From Mobilitalea sp. (GTDB lineage Bacteria; Bacillota_A; Clostridia; Lachnospirales; Lachnospiraceae), in NCBI GenBank assembly GCA_029974875.1, contig JARKQP010000116.1:1-25828 (forward strand): a stretch of DNA of 25,828 nucleotides, read 5' to 3'. A model generated the notes under the pieces. It worked only from the letters and a program-made list of their open reading frames with translations, did no database searches and was not told the DNA's origin. Shown here in pieces: positions 15,522 through 22,464 of this stretch (positions are counted from its first letter, which is position 1; every line of letters begins with the position of its first letter). The position numbers and the translations under genes were made by a program.

Positions 15522-15576
15522 GATAATATATTATATAGTTGTTGACATATTAAATGATTTTGGATAATATATTATC
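15522..15576 (+). promoter_or_regulatory. hipBA promoter and paired palindromic operators
   Basis: TTGACA (15542-15547), a 17-base spacer and TAATAT (15565-15570) form a strong promoter. The -10 box is embedded in a perfect 14-base palindrome GATAATATATTATC (15563-15576). A second copy, 13 of 14, is at 15522-15535, 41 bases upstream or about four helical turns. Transcription should start at about 15577-15578, on the antitoxin ATG itself. Autorepression by HipB is the natural reading. Confidence 0.8.
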
Positions 15577-15577
15577 T

Positions 15578-15862
15578 ATGAATAACTTTGCATTTAATAA
15601 AAGAACTTCAAAAGAAATCAATGAGCTAATTGCAACCAGAATCCGCGGTATTCGAAAAAGAAAGAAACTGTCACAGGAAAGGTTAAGTGAAAAATCGGGA
15701 GTAAGCTTAGGTTCTGTGAAAAGATTTGAGGGTAGTGGTGAGATATCATTGAGTTCGCTGACTAAGATAGCAATTGCATTAGAGTGTGAGGATGAACTGG
15801 AACGATTGTTTCAGGAGATTCCTTTTAATTCTATTCAGGAGGTAATTGATGGACAGGACTAA
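15578..15862 (+). CDS. hipB: HipB-like Xre-family antitoxin/regulator
   Basis: A 94-residue protein from ATG 15578. It holds one helix-turn-helix of the Cro/CI (HTH_3) type: IRGIRKRKKLSQERLSEKSG, then VSLGSVKRFEGSGEISLSSL, then a short C-terminal tail. It is the usual length for HipB. ATG 15554 gives 102 residues but lies upstream of the -10 box, so it cannot be on the mRNA from that promoter. No SD precedes 15578, which suggests a leaderless message. The gene overlaps hipA by 14 bases. HipB proteins neutralise HipA and repress the shared promoter. The paired palindromes upstream are the obvious binding sites. Confidence 0.87.
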   Translation: MNNFAFNKRTSKEINELIATRIRGIRKRKKLSQERLSEKSGVSLGSVKRFEGSGEISLSSLTKIAIALECEDELERLFQEIPFNSIQEVIDGQD

Positions 15863-17000
15863 AACATTATCGGTTAAGTATAATGGTAGATTAGTTGGAA
15901 CAATGGCATTATACAAGAATAGCCTGGCAGCCTTTGAGTACGCGAAAGAGTGGCTGAAGGACGGCTTTTCTATTAGTCCGTTTTCATTACCGTTAGAGCA
16001 GAAGGTATTTATACCAAAGCTAGATCCATTGGAAGGATTATATGGTGTATTCGCAGATAGTCTCCCAGATGGCTGGGGAAGATTGTTGGTTGACCGCTTA
16101 CTGGTGAAAAATAAAATTAATCCGCGTGAGATAAGCAATATGGATCGGCTTGCTATTGTCGGGTCATCAGGGATGGGGGCGCTTTGTTTTGAGCCGGAGC
16201 AGTACTTTGATATTCAGGAGAATCATTTGGATCTTGATACGATCGCAGAGGAATGTGCCAATATGTTAAAAACCGAATATTCGGATAACTTAGATGAACT
16301 TTTTCGCCTGGGTGGTTCTTCTGGTGGTGCCAGACCAAAGATACTTACGGAGATTGATGGGGAGGAATGGATGATCAAATTTCCTTCAGCAAATGATGCC
16401 AAAGATATTGGTGAACAAGAATATCGGTATTCAAGGTGTGCAAAGAAGTGTGGAATTAAGATGGAAGAGACTAGGTTGTTTCCATCTGCCACCTGTTCAG
16501 GTTATTTCGGTACGAAGAGATTTGACAGGGAAACGAATGCGGAGGGGAATGTGAAGCGAATTCATATGATTTCTGCAGGCGGAATATTAGAGACTTCTCA
16601 CCGTATTCCTAATCTGGATTATAATATTCTGATGAAACTGACCCTGGAATTAACAAAAGATTTTTTGGAAATCGAAAAATTATTCCGATTAATGTGCTTT
16701 AACGTATTTGCACATAACCGTGACGATCATTCAAAGAACTTCACATATCTCTATGATGATGAAGAAAATAGATGGTTATTATCGCCCGCATATGATTTGA
16801 CCTATAGCTATTCCCTTAGTGGAGAGCATGCTACATGTGTGAATGGCAATGGAAGTAATCCGGGGCTTGAAGAAATCGTGGAAGTCGGCAGAAATATAGG
16901 AATAAAAGAGCGAAAAGCAAAAGCAATAGCCGAGGAAATCAGAGGAATCGTGGAAGAGGATAAGCTGGTCATACCCCTAAAATATGTGGAAAAAATTTGA
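15849..17000 (+). CDS. hipA: HipA-like serine/threonine kinase toxin
   Basis: A 383-residue HipA-fold kinase (E. coli HipA has 440). The N-terminal domain has GVFADSLPDGWGRLL (66-80). The kinase core has GGSSGGARPK (155-164), where Ser157 lines up with the autophosphorylated Ser150 of E. coli. It also has ATP-binding Lys177 in WMIKFPS, the catalytic loop AHNRDDHSKN with Asp292, and the metal-binding AYDLTYS with Asp316. All key residues are present, so the kinase is probably active. Known HipA proteins phosphorylate glutamyl-tRNA synthetase or related targets and cause growth arrest. AGGAGG sits before ATG 15849, inside hipB. A relic of a P-loop gene overlaps its end. Confidence 0.9.
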   Translation: MDRTKTLSVKYNGRLVGTMALYKNSLAAFEYAKEWLKDGFSISPFSLPLEQKVFIPKLDPLEGLYGVFADSLPDGWGRLLVDRLLVKNKINPREISNMDRLAIVGSSGMGALCFEPEQYFDIQENHLDLDTIAEECANMLKTEYSDNLDELFRLGGSSGGARPKILTEIDGEEWMIKFPSANDAKDIGEQEYRYSRCAKKCGIKMEETRLFPSATCSGYFGTKRFDRETNAEGNVKRIHMISAGGILETSHRIPNLDYNILMKLTLELTKDFLEIEKLFRLMCFNVFAHNRDDHSKNFTYLYDDEENRWLLSPAYDLTYSYSLSGEHATCVNGNGSNPGLEEIVEVGRNIGIKERKAKAIAEEIRGIVEEDKLVIPLKYVEKI

Positions 17001-17058
17001 TACTTTTTCAGGAGTAAATGGTGTGGGGAAGTCTACATTGTATCAGGCGTTTTCTTAA
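16984..17058 (+). pseudogene. Relic of a zeta-toxin/P-loop kinase-like gene
   Basis: ATG 16984 opens a 24-codon frame overlapping the end of hipA by 17 bases and ending at TAA 17056. It contains FSGVNGVGKSTLYQAFS, a perfect Walker A (G-V-N-G-V-G-K-S-T) placed at the very N-terminus, as in zeta-toxin-like kinases. Everything after the P-loop is gone. The start overlap suggests it was once the third gene of the hipBA operon. A functional 24-residue peptide seems unlikely. Confidence 0.65.
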
Positions 17059-17113
17059 TACAAGCTTAAACCCAGGGAAGAAGCAAAGCCCTGGGTTTAA
17101 GCTTGTATGCCCT
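17058..17113 (+). terminator. 20-bp perfect hairpin terminator after the hipBA locus
   Basis: The arms TACAAGCTTAAACCCAGGG (17059-17077) and CCCTGGGTTTAAGCTTGTA (17089-17107) are perfect inverses, extended by one A-T pair, with an 11-nt loop. The sequence GCCCTTTTTG follows, a short U-run. It begins on the stop codon of the P-loop relic. The stem is long for a plain terminator, so it could also mark an excision scar. Confidence 0.75.
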
Positions 17114-17131
17114 TTTTGTATAATTTCCTGT

Positions 17132-17284
17132 TTAAAGTTCTAACTGCCCTAAGGCCATCCCTATAAGTTTATCCGCATAATCAGCCATAAACAAAGGGAT
17201 ATTCATAATTCTGAGTGAAAAACAGTCTATTAATCCTAGGGTAATTCTAAATTTATCCCAACATTTTACCTTAAAATAGTGCAA
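17132..17284 (-). pseudogene. Small unassigned ORF or C-terminal gene remnant (50 residues)
   Basis: Running on the minus strand from TTG 17282-17284 to TAA 17132-17134, this frame encodes a protein-like peptide. It includes WDKFRITLGLIDCF and ends in NIPLFMADYADKLIGMALGQ plus three residues. Composition is varied and looks like a real amphipathic helical C-terminus. There is no convincing SD and the frame is closed by a stop directly upstream, so a decayed fragment is more likely than a small gene. I do not recognise the family. The rest of 17,108-17,357 holds only the promoter of the next gene. Confidence 0.35.
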
Positions 17285-17327
17285 CTAACCGGACAATATA
17301 GTTATATCCCGGTCTTCCTCCCTCCTG

Positions 17328-17333
17328 TATAAT
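17328..17333 (+). promoter_or_regulatory. Putative -10 box of the first LplB-type permease gene
   Basis: A perfect TATAAT lies 24 bases before the ATG. The -35 position (TATCCC, 17305-17310) is poor and the spacer is a C/T-rich run, so activation by a regulator is likely if the promoter is used. The leader would be very short and mostly SD. Confidence 0.45.
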
Positions 17334-17357
17334 CAGTCATGAAAGGAAGGTAGGGAA

Positions 17358-18281
17358 ATGAAAAAGAAAAACAAGAAGGCCAGGATACTGCGGAGCATAC
17401 CAATTTACCTTATGATGTTACCAGGCTTAATTTATCTCTTTTGCAATAATTATATGCCCATGTTCGGCATTGTCATTGCCTTTAAAAAGATTAACTGGCA
17501 GAAGGGAATCTGGGGCAGTGAATGGGCAGGACTGAAGAATTTTGAATTTCTGTTTAAATCAAAGGATACCTTTACAATGATCCGCAATACGGTGCTTTAT
17601 AATATGGTGTGGATTATCCTGGGTACCATATTATCCATTGCAGTTGCAATTCTACTAAATGAAATCATAAATAAGTTCTCCAAAAAAATATATCAAAGTA
17701 TCATCCTGTTACCTTATCTGATGTCAATGGTAGTTGTCAGCTATCTGGTATATGCAGTATTGAGTAATGAGACGGGATTTTTAAATAACAGTATCCTACC
17801 AAGGCTGGGGCTGCAGCCCGTCAACTGGTATCAGGAGAAGGCATATTGGCCTGTAATCCTTACCATTGTAAACCTGTGGAAGGGCATAGGCTTCTCCATG
17901 GTAATCTACTATTCCAGCATTGTGGGAATCAGCACGGAATACTATGAGGCGGCAAGACTGGACGGAGCCAGTAAATGGCAGCAGGTGAAGCGGATAACGA
18001 TGCCCCTGCTAGTACCCACCATTATCACCTTGTTCATCTTAAGCGTCGGAAGAATTTTTGCTTCAGATTTTGGTTTGTTCTATCAGGTGACTAAGAATTC
18101 CGGCGCCTTATATCCTACGACACAGACCATTGATACCTATGTCTATAACGCATTAATGAAGCTGGGGAATGTGTCAATGTCATCAGCAGCCAGCGTTTAC
18201 CAGGCAATCATAGGGTTTATTCTGGTCATGATAACGAATGCCATTGTAAGAAAATACAGCAAAGAAAATGCATTCTTCTAG
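17358..18281 (+). CDS. LplB-type ABC oligosaccharide transporter permease
   Basis: A 307-residue permease with six hydrophobic segments. YLMMLPGLIYLFCNNYMPMFG near the N-terminus is the mark of the LplB group, and the EAA loop reads YYEAARLDGASKWQQVKRITMPLL. It is full length for the family, and GGAAGGTAGGGA provides an SD. LplB and YtcP permeases form a heterodimer that takes oligosaccharides from a lipoprotein; the ATPase (MsmK-like) is usually encoded elsewhere. Its partner genes directly downstream are both broken, so it is probably an orphan, unless it pairs with the second set of genes at 19,659-23,369, which includes its own LplB-type permease. Confidence 0.92.
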   Translation: MKKKNKKARILRSIPIYLMMLPGLIYLFCNNYMPMFGIVIAFKKINWQKGIWGSEWAGLKNFEFLFKSKDTFTMIRNTVLYNMVWIILGTILSIAVAILLNEIINKFSKKIYQSIILLPYLMSMVVVSYLVYAVLSNETGFLNNSILPRLGLQPVNWYQEKAYWPVILTIVNLWKGIGFSMVIYYSSIVGISTEYYEAARLDGASKWQQVKRITMPLLVPTIITLFILSVGRIFASDFGLFYQVTKNSGALYPTTQTIDTYVYNALMKLGNVSMSSAASVYQAIIGFILVMITNAIVRKYSKENAFF

Positions 18282-18299
18282 AGGGAGGGGAAATAAACA

Positions 18300-18893
18300 A
18301 TGAATTTAAAATATTCGAGTGACCGCAGGATCAGAGTGGTGGCTCATGTGGTAATGATATTCCTGACGGTCTGCGCCTTGCTTCCATTTATCCTGCTTAT
18401 GATGGCTTCCTTTACAGAAGAAAATACGGCAATTAAATACGGCTTTACCTTCTTTCCCAAGCAGCTCAGCATTTCAGCATACCAATACATAGCCGGGGAG
18501 TGGCAGCAGATCGGCCACGCCTATCTGATTTCCATGCTGGTTACCGTAGTAGGTACATTGTTAGGAATGCTAATCTGTACCCTTTTATCCTACGGACTGA
18601 CGAGGGATTTTATTGGGAAAAAGTTTATCAATATCTATGTGGTTTTCACAATGCTGTTTAATGGAGGAATCGTATCCACCTATTACATCTATTCCAATGT
18701 ATTCCATATCAAAAATACGATTTGGGCCTTGATTATACCGGGATTGCTTTTAAATGTATTCAATATCATGTATGAAAAAGCTAAGAAAAATGGGTTCTAT
18801 TTTAATTGTTCTCAGTATGGCAGTGACTATGTTCACGGCCTGCGGGAAACCAACAAAGGGAACCTCGGGAACAGACGATGCACCAACAGATAA
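18300..18893 (+). pseudogene. YtcP-type ABC permease, 3' truncated by a deletion
   Basis: The first ~157 residues are a normal YtcP/AraQ-type permease (ALLPFILLMMASFTEE, VVFTMLFNGGIVSTYY, WALIIPGLLLNVFNIM). The homologue at 22,446-23,369 goes on with MMRTYFQGNIPDAVIEAGRIDGAS and another 120 residues. Here the frame instead runs into the start of the next gene and reads 40 unrelated residues to a stop. The EAA loop that contacts the ATPase and the last membrane segments are missing, so the product cannot be a working permease. A good SD (GGGAGGGG) precedes ATG 18300. Confidence 0.88.
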
Positions 18894-19173
18894 TTCCGGT
18901 ACCGGTACTAAAGTGACCGGAGAAGCAGATGAAACGCCATATGAAATTGTAATGCCCTTTGTTACAGTAGGCACAACTCCAGCGGATTTAGGCAAGGTGG
19001 AGGCTGCCATCAGCGAATACACAATGCAGGAAATTAATTGTACTGTAAAGTTCAAGCCGGTAAGCATTATGGAATTAACAACCCAGTACAATCTTTGGAT
19101 CTCCTCCAGTGAAAAGGTGGATTTGCTGTTTTTATTTTTATCTGATTTAGGTTCCTATGTAAATATGGTATAA
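18772..19173 (+). pseudogene. Oligosaccharide-binding lipoprotein, N-terminal fragment
   Basis: From ATG 18772 comes a lipoprotein signal peptide (KKLRKMGSILIVLSMAVTM, lipobox FTAC), a Thr/Gly-rich linker, and the start of an LplA-type binding domain (PYEIVMPFVTVG, then TTQYNLWISSSEKVDLLF). It ends at 133 residues; relatives have about 500. Compared with the intact homologue (ALSSGEQIDVFSPFNLSTS), similarity fades right before the stop. The start has no SD because the upstream deletion joined it directly to the permease gene. It is therefore broken at both ends: at the front by loss of its leader and at the back by truncation. Confidence 0.88.
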
Positions 19174-19239
19174 AATGCGTCTTGAAGCATTTGATAATTT
19201 AAGTATCTTACTGCTGTGGGCAAAATCAATTCTTCTTAT

Positions 19240-19303
19240 GATTATATATGTCATACTTAACAAGTACTACTGATTATATACGCCTTACTTAACAGGTACT
19301 ACT
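19240..19303. repeat. Two tandem copies of a 32-bp repeat
   Basis: GATTATATATGTCATACTTA begins copy 1 (19240-19271) and GATTATATACGCCTTACTTA begins copy 2 (19272-19303). They match at 28 of 32 positions, and each ends GTACTACT. They lie in the 485-base gap between the broken and intact binding-protein genes, just before a hairpin. Confidence 0.75.
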
Positions 19304-19346
19304 CTGAACCATATCATACAGATGTGGCTCAGAGCGGTGCCTTTTT
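19301..19346 (+). terminator. Probable terminator upstream of the intact importer
   Basis: CTCTGAACCATATC pairs with GATGTGGCTCAGAG across a 5-nt loop, with one mismatch and one G-U pair, followed by CGGTGCCTTTTTG. The hairpin with a 5-T run could end transcripts from the broken operon. Confidence 0.65.
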
Positions 19347-19565
19347 GTATTACTTATATCCTGCCCTTGAACTGACAGAGGGTCGGGAATGGAACAATTC
19401 CAGGTATGGATTTTGATAATGGCAATAGGAAAGGCATCTTGAAGGTCGTTATTTTGCAAGCGAAGGTCTGCTTATGGGTAGAAAAGGGCTTCATACGTAG
19501 TTTAAAATAGAGATACACTAAGGAAAGGCAATGAAATACTGTTTCTACGGCTTTCCGAGGGTAAA

Positions 19566-19590
19566 GGTTGAAAAATGAGGATATTCAACC
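19566..19590. promoter_or_regulatory. Inverted repeat before the binding-protein gene
   Basis: GGTTGAA and TTCAACC flank 11 bases. The dyad lies about 70 bases before the ATG of the intact binding protein, where an operator or leader hairpin would be expected. No convincing -10/-35 pair was found in 19,347-19,658, and no gene was seen in that stretch. Confidence 0.35.
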
Positions 19591-19658
19591 GGCAGCAGGC
19601 AAAGGAAATATGCTTGTTGATTATTTGTGAGGTGCCTTTTGGCGGAATGGAGGTAATT

Positions 19659-21233
19659 ATGAAAAAGAAATTGGTGGCTGTCATTTTAGCTGCGATGGTT
19701 CTGTGTACGGCATGCAGCAGCGGAAAGACCAGCGATGTTTCCAATGGGAATGATTCCGGCGGCAATGATGCCCAGCCTACGGCAGGTACAACTGCTGATG
19801 AGGGTTCCCAGGATGAAGCGGCGGAGGAACCAAGTACTTATGATTTTTCTGACAGGGAGCCTGTTACCTTGAAGCTGTATATGTTTGGTGATGCAGATAC
19901 GGCACAGTGTGAGCTGGTTTCAGAAAAATTAAGTGAAATAACAAGGGAAAAGCTGAATTGTGATGTTCAATTGACACGAATCGGATTTGGCTCCTATGTA
20001 ACCCAATTGAATCTTGCCCTATCTTCAGGTGAGCAAATCGATGTGTTTTCACCCTTCAATTTAAGTACATCAACCCTAGCAAACTCGGGGCAAATTAAAC
20101 CGTTAACAGAGCTGCTTCAAGCTTACGGCAAGGAAACCTACGAAGCAATCTCAGCAGCTGACTGGGCTTGCCATACCGTTGGAGATGATATCTATGCGGT
20201 GCCTCCGAATAAGGATAAAGCCATGGATCTGGGCTTTATGATGAGAAAGGATATCGTTGATGAATTGGGAATCGATTTAAGCCAGGTAAAAGATTTTAAC
20301 GGTCTGCACGATGTACTGGTTAAGGTCAAGGAAGCCCATCCGGATATGTATCCTGCTGTTCCTGACTTTGGTAATATGCTGGGCTATTTAGAGGTTGACC
20401 AGTTAAGTGATTACTTTGGGGTGTTATTAGATCCTTACACCAGCGATTCTATAAAGGTGGAGAACCTGTTTGAAAGCGAATATTATAAAGAGCTTTGTAC
20501 GATGATGTATAGCTGGGCGAAGGAGGGCTTATTAATGCCCGATGCATCAACCAACACGGAAAGCGGTAACAACCTGATTAAATCGGGGAAGGCCTTTGGA
20601 CGGTTCTCCCATATGAAGGTTGGTTTTGAATCAGAAAATACGAACGCAATCGGAATGGAGATCGTTACCTGGAAATATGCCCCGGCTATTTCTGTAACCT
20701 CCAAGCTGTCTCCGGCCTGGTGCATTGGTGAGAACACCGTTGACGCGGAACGCTCTATGGCTTTGCTCAACTTAATGTATAATGATCCGGAGGTATCCAA
20801 CCTGTTAATCAACGGTGTGGAAGGTGTCCATTATCAGATTCTTGATGCGCAGAAGGGTATTATTGGATATCCGGAAGGCAAAGATGCCACAACGGTGGGT
20901 TATGCAAGACTTGCTTGGGGATGGCCCAATGAGCAGATTTCTTACCTGTGGGAAGGTGACAGTGAAACCCTGTGGAGCGATTTGAATCAGTTCAATCTGA
21001 CCGCAATCCAGTCTCCGGCAAAAGGCTTTACCTTTGACAATGCCATGGTATTAAATGAAGTTACGGCATGCAATAATATTTATACAAAATACCACCCTGC
21101 TTTATTGGGAGGACAGTTGGATCCGGAAGTTACCATTCCTAAATTTGTGGAGGAGTTAAAGAAAGCAGGCATTGATACAATTATAGCAGAAAAGCAAAAG
21201 CAGATCGATGCATGGGCAGCAAATAAAAAATAA
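19659..21233 (+). CDS. Oligosaccharide-binding lipoprotein (LplA-type)
   Basis: A 524-residue extracellular solute-binding protein of family 1 size. The signal peptide KKKLVAVILAAMVLCTAC ends in the lipobox CTAC, followed by a Gly/Asp/Glu-rich linker of about 50 residues. The ligand domain starts at PVTLKLYMFGDADTAQ and includes LALSSGEQIDVFSPFNL and several Trp-rich segments near the C-terminus that could stack on sugars. GGAGGT just before sets the start at ATG 19659; the upstream in-frame ATG at 19575 has no SD and would bury the signal peptide. It heads the set binding protein, LplB, YtcP, beta-glucuronidase, so its ligand may carry glucuronate (inference). Confidence 0.93.
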   Translation: MKKKLVAVILAAMVLCTACSSGKTSDVSNGNDSGGNDAQPTAGTTADEGSQDEAAEEPSTYDFSDREPVTLKLYMFGDADTAQCELVSEKLSEITREKLNCDVQLTRIGFGSYVTQLNLALSSGEQIDVFSPFNLSTSTLANSGQIKPLTELLQAYGKETYEAISAADWACHTVGDDIYAVPPNKDKAMDLGFMMRKDIVDELGIDLSQVKDFNGLHDVLVKVKEAHPDMYPAVPDFGNMLGYLEVDQLSDYFGVLLDPYTSDSIKVENLFESEYYKELCTMMYSWAKEGLLMPDASTNTESGNNLIKSGKAFGRFSHMKVGFESENTNAIGMEIVTWKYAPAISVTSKLSPAWCIGENTVDAERSMALLNLMYNDPEVSNLLINGVEGVHYQILDAQKGIIGYPEGKDATTVGYARLAWGWPNEQISYLWEGDSETLWSDLNQFNLTAIQSPAKGFTFDNAMVLNEVTACNNIYTKYHPALLGGQLDPEVTIPKFVEELKKAGIDTIIAEKQKQIDAWAANKK

Positions 21234-21248
21234 GGTTCAGCAAATCAT

Positions 21249-21366
21249 GAGGGTGTCCCAAACGTAGAGCATTTCTTCAGCGCCTATAATGTATTGATAT
21301 TTGAGATGCATTTTACACGGTATATGATAGGAGTTTGAAAGGAAATGCTGGTATGGGGACACCCTT
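21249..21366. mobile_element. MITE-like inverted-repeat element between binding protein and permease
   Basis: AGGGTGTCCC (21250-21259) is matched by GGGACACCCT (21356-21365). Inside, GCATTTC (21269-21275) matches GAAATGC (21342-21348). The ~118-base unit holds no ORF and lies inside an operon. Its ends (GGGTGTCCCAAA) resemble those of the element at 11,043-11,143. If transcribed it would fold into a long stem and could tune expression between the two genes. Confidence 0.5.
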
Positions 21367-21416
21367 ATAAATTTTTATGAATTTTGGTTTCGGGATTTTG
21401 GAATGGAGGATATGTG

Positions 21417-22370
21417 ATGAATACGGCAACAGTAACAGAAAGAGGACGGCAGAAGGGGCGTTTTGCCAAAAGATATCTTCGCTATTTACCGCTGTATCTC
21501 ATGATGGTTCCAGGGATGCTTTATCTTTTGATTAACAACTATATTCCCATGACAGGAATTATCATTGCGTTTAAACAGGTAAATTTTCGGATAGGGATTT
21601 TAAAGAGCCCCTTTATAGGACTAAAGAACTTTGAGTTTCTGTTCAGGGGAGATGCTTGGCTGATTACAAGAAATACCATCGGTTATAATCTGGTTTTTAT
21701 TATTATAACACCAATCATAGCAATTAGTATTGCGATTTTATTAAATGAATTGACGAAGAAGGGGCTGAAGCAGTTTTACCAGACAGTTATATTGGTTCCT
21801 TACTTAATCTCAATTGTTGTAGTAAGCTATCTGGTTTATGCTTTATTATCTACGGAAAACGGTTTTCTGAACAATACCATACTGCCGCTGTTTGGAATAA
21901 AGGAGAAGATCGGTTGGTATTCTTCACCCCAGTATTGGCCGTTTATCCTTGTATTGACCCAGGTGTGGAAAGGATTTGGCTATAGCAGCATTATTTATTT
22001 TGCAACCATAGTAGGAATTGATCAAAGCTATTATGAAGCTGCTTCCATCGATGGAGCTACCCGTTGGGAAAAAATCAAACATGTAACGCTCCCATGCATA
22101 AAGTCCACGGTTATAACCTTAACCTTGTTGAGTATCGGGCGAATGTTCTACTCGGATTTTGGTTTGTTCTATCAGGTTCCGATGAATTCGGGACCGTTAC
22201 TGGATGTCACGAATACCATTGATACCTATGTATATCGTGGGCTGATGCAGAATAACAATATCGGCATGTCCTCGGCAGCCGGTGTATTTCAGTCTGTTGT
22301 AGGCTTTATACTGGTACTCACTGCTAATGCGATTGTGAATAAAGTCAGTAGAGAGGATGCATTGTTCTAG
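21417..22370 (+). CDS. LplB-type ABC oligosaccharide transporter permease
   Basis: A 317-residue permease with six membrane segments. It shows the LplB N-terminal signature (YLMMVPGMLYLLINNYIPMTG) and the EAA loop YYEAASIDGATRWEKIKHVTLPC. It is clearly related to the permease at 17,358 along its whole length, including the C-terminal GMSSAAGVFQSVVGFILV, so the two systems are paralogous. GGAGGA at 21405-21410 is 6 bases before ATG 21417; ATG 21412 meets TGA at once, and the ATG at 21384 lacks an SD. It should pair with the YtcP-type permease that follows and with the lipoprotein before it. Confidence 0.94.
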   Translation: MNTATVTERGRQKGRFAKRYLRYLPLYLMMVPGMLYLLINNYIPMTGIIIAFKQVNFRIGILKSPFIGLKNFEFLFRGDAWLITRNTIGYNLVFIIITPIIAISIAILLNELTKKGLKQFYQTVILVPYLISIVVVSYLVYALLSTENGFLNNTILPLFGIKEKIGWYSSPQYWPFILVLTQVWKGFGYSSIIYFATIVGIDQSYYEAASIDGATRWEKIKHVTLPCIKSTVITLTLLSIGRMFYSDFGLFYQVPMNSGPLLDVTNTIDTYVYRGLMQNNNIGMSSAAGVFQSVVGFILVLTANAIVNKVSREDALF

Positions 22371-22389
22371 CAGAGAGGAGAGAAGAAGG

Positions 22390-22464
22390 TTGAAAGAAAT
22401 AAAAATAATGAATGAAGGGGGGACCGGGTCCATGCCAGCACTTTCATGGCATTTTGTGCGGTAA
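22390..22464 (+). other. Possible 24-codon leader ORF between the two permease genes
   Basis: TTG 22390, preceded by AGAGGAGAGAAGAAGG, opens a frame with inner starts at ATG 22408 and ATG 22432. The last has GGGGGG at 22417-22422 as SD. The frame ends at TAA 22462-22464, with the peptide tail MPALSWHFVR. The in-frame permease ATG 22470 starts 5 bases after this stop, so translational coupling is possible. It could also be chance or a relic of a frameshifted N-terminus. Confidence 0.35.

Noticed and set aside
15554..15577. Upstream ATG as start of the HipB gene
   Set aside because: It lies between the -35 and -10 boxes of the only good promoter, so it would not be on that mRNA.
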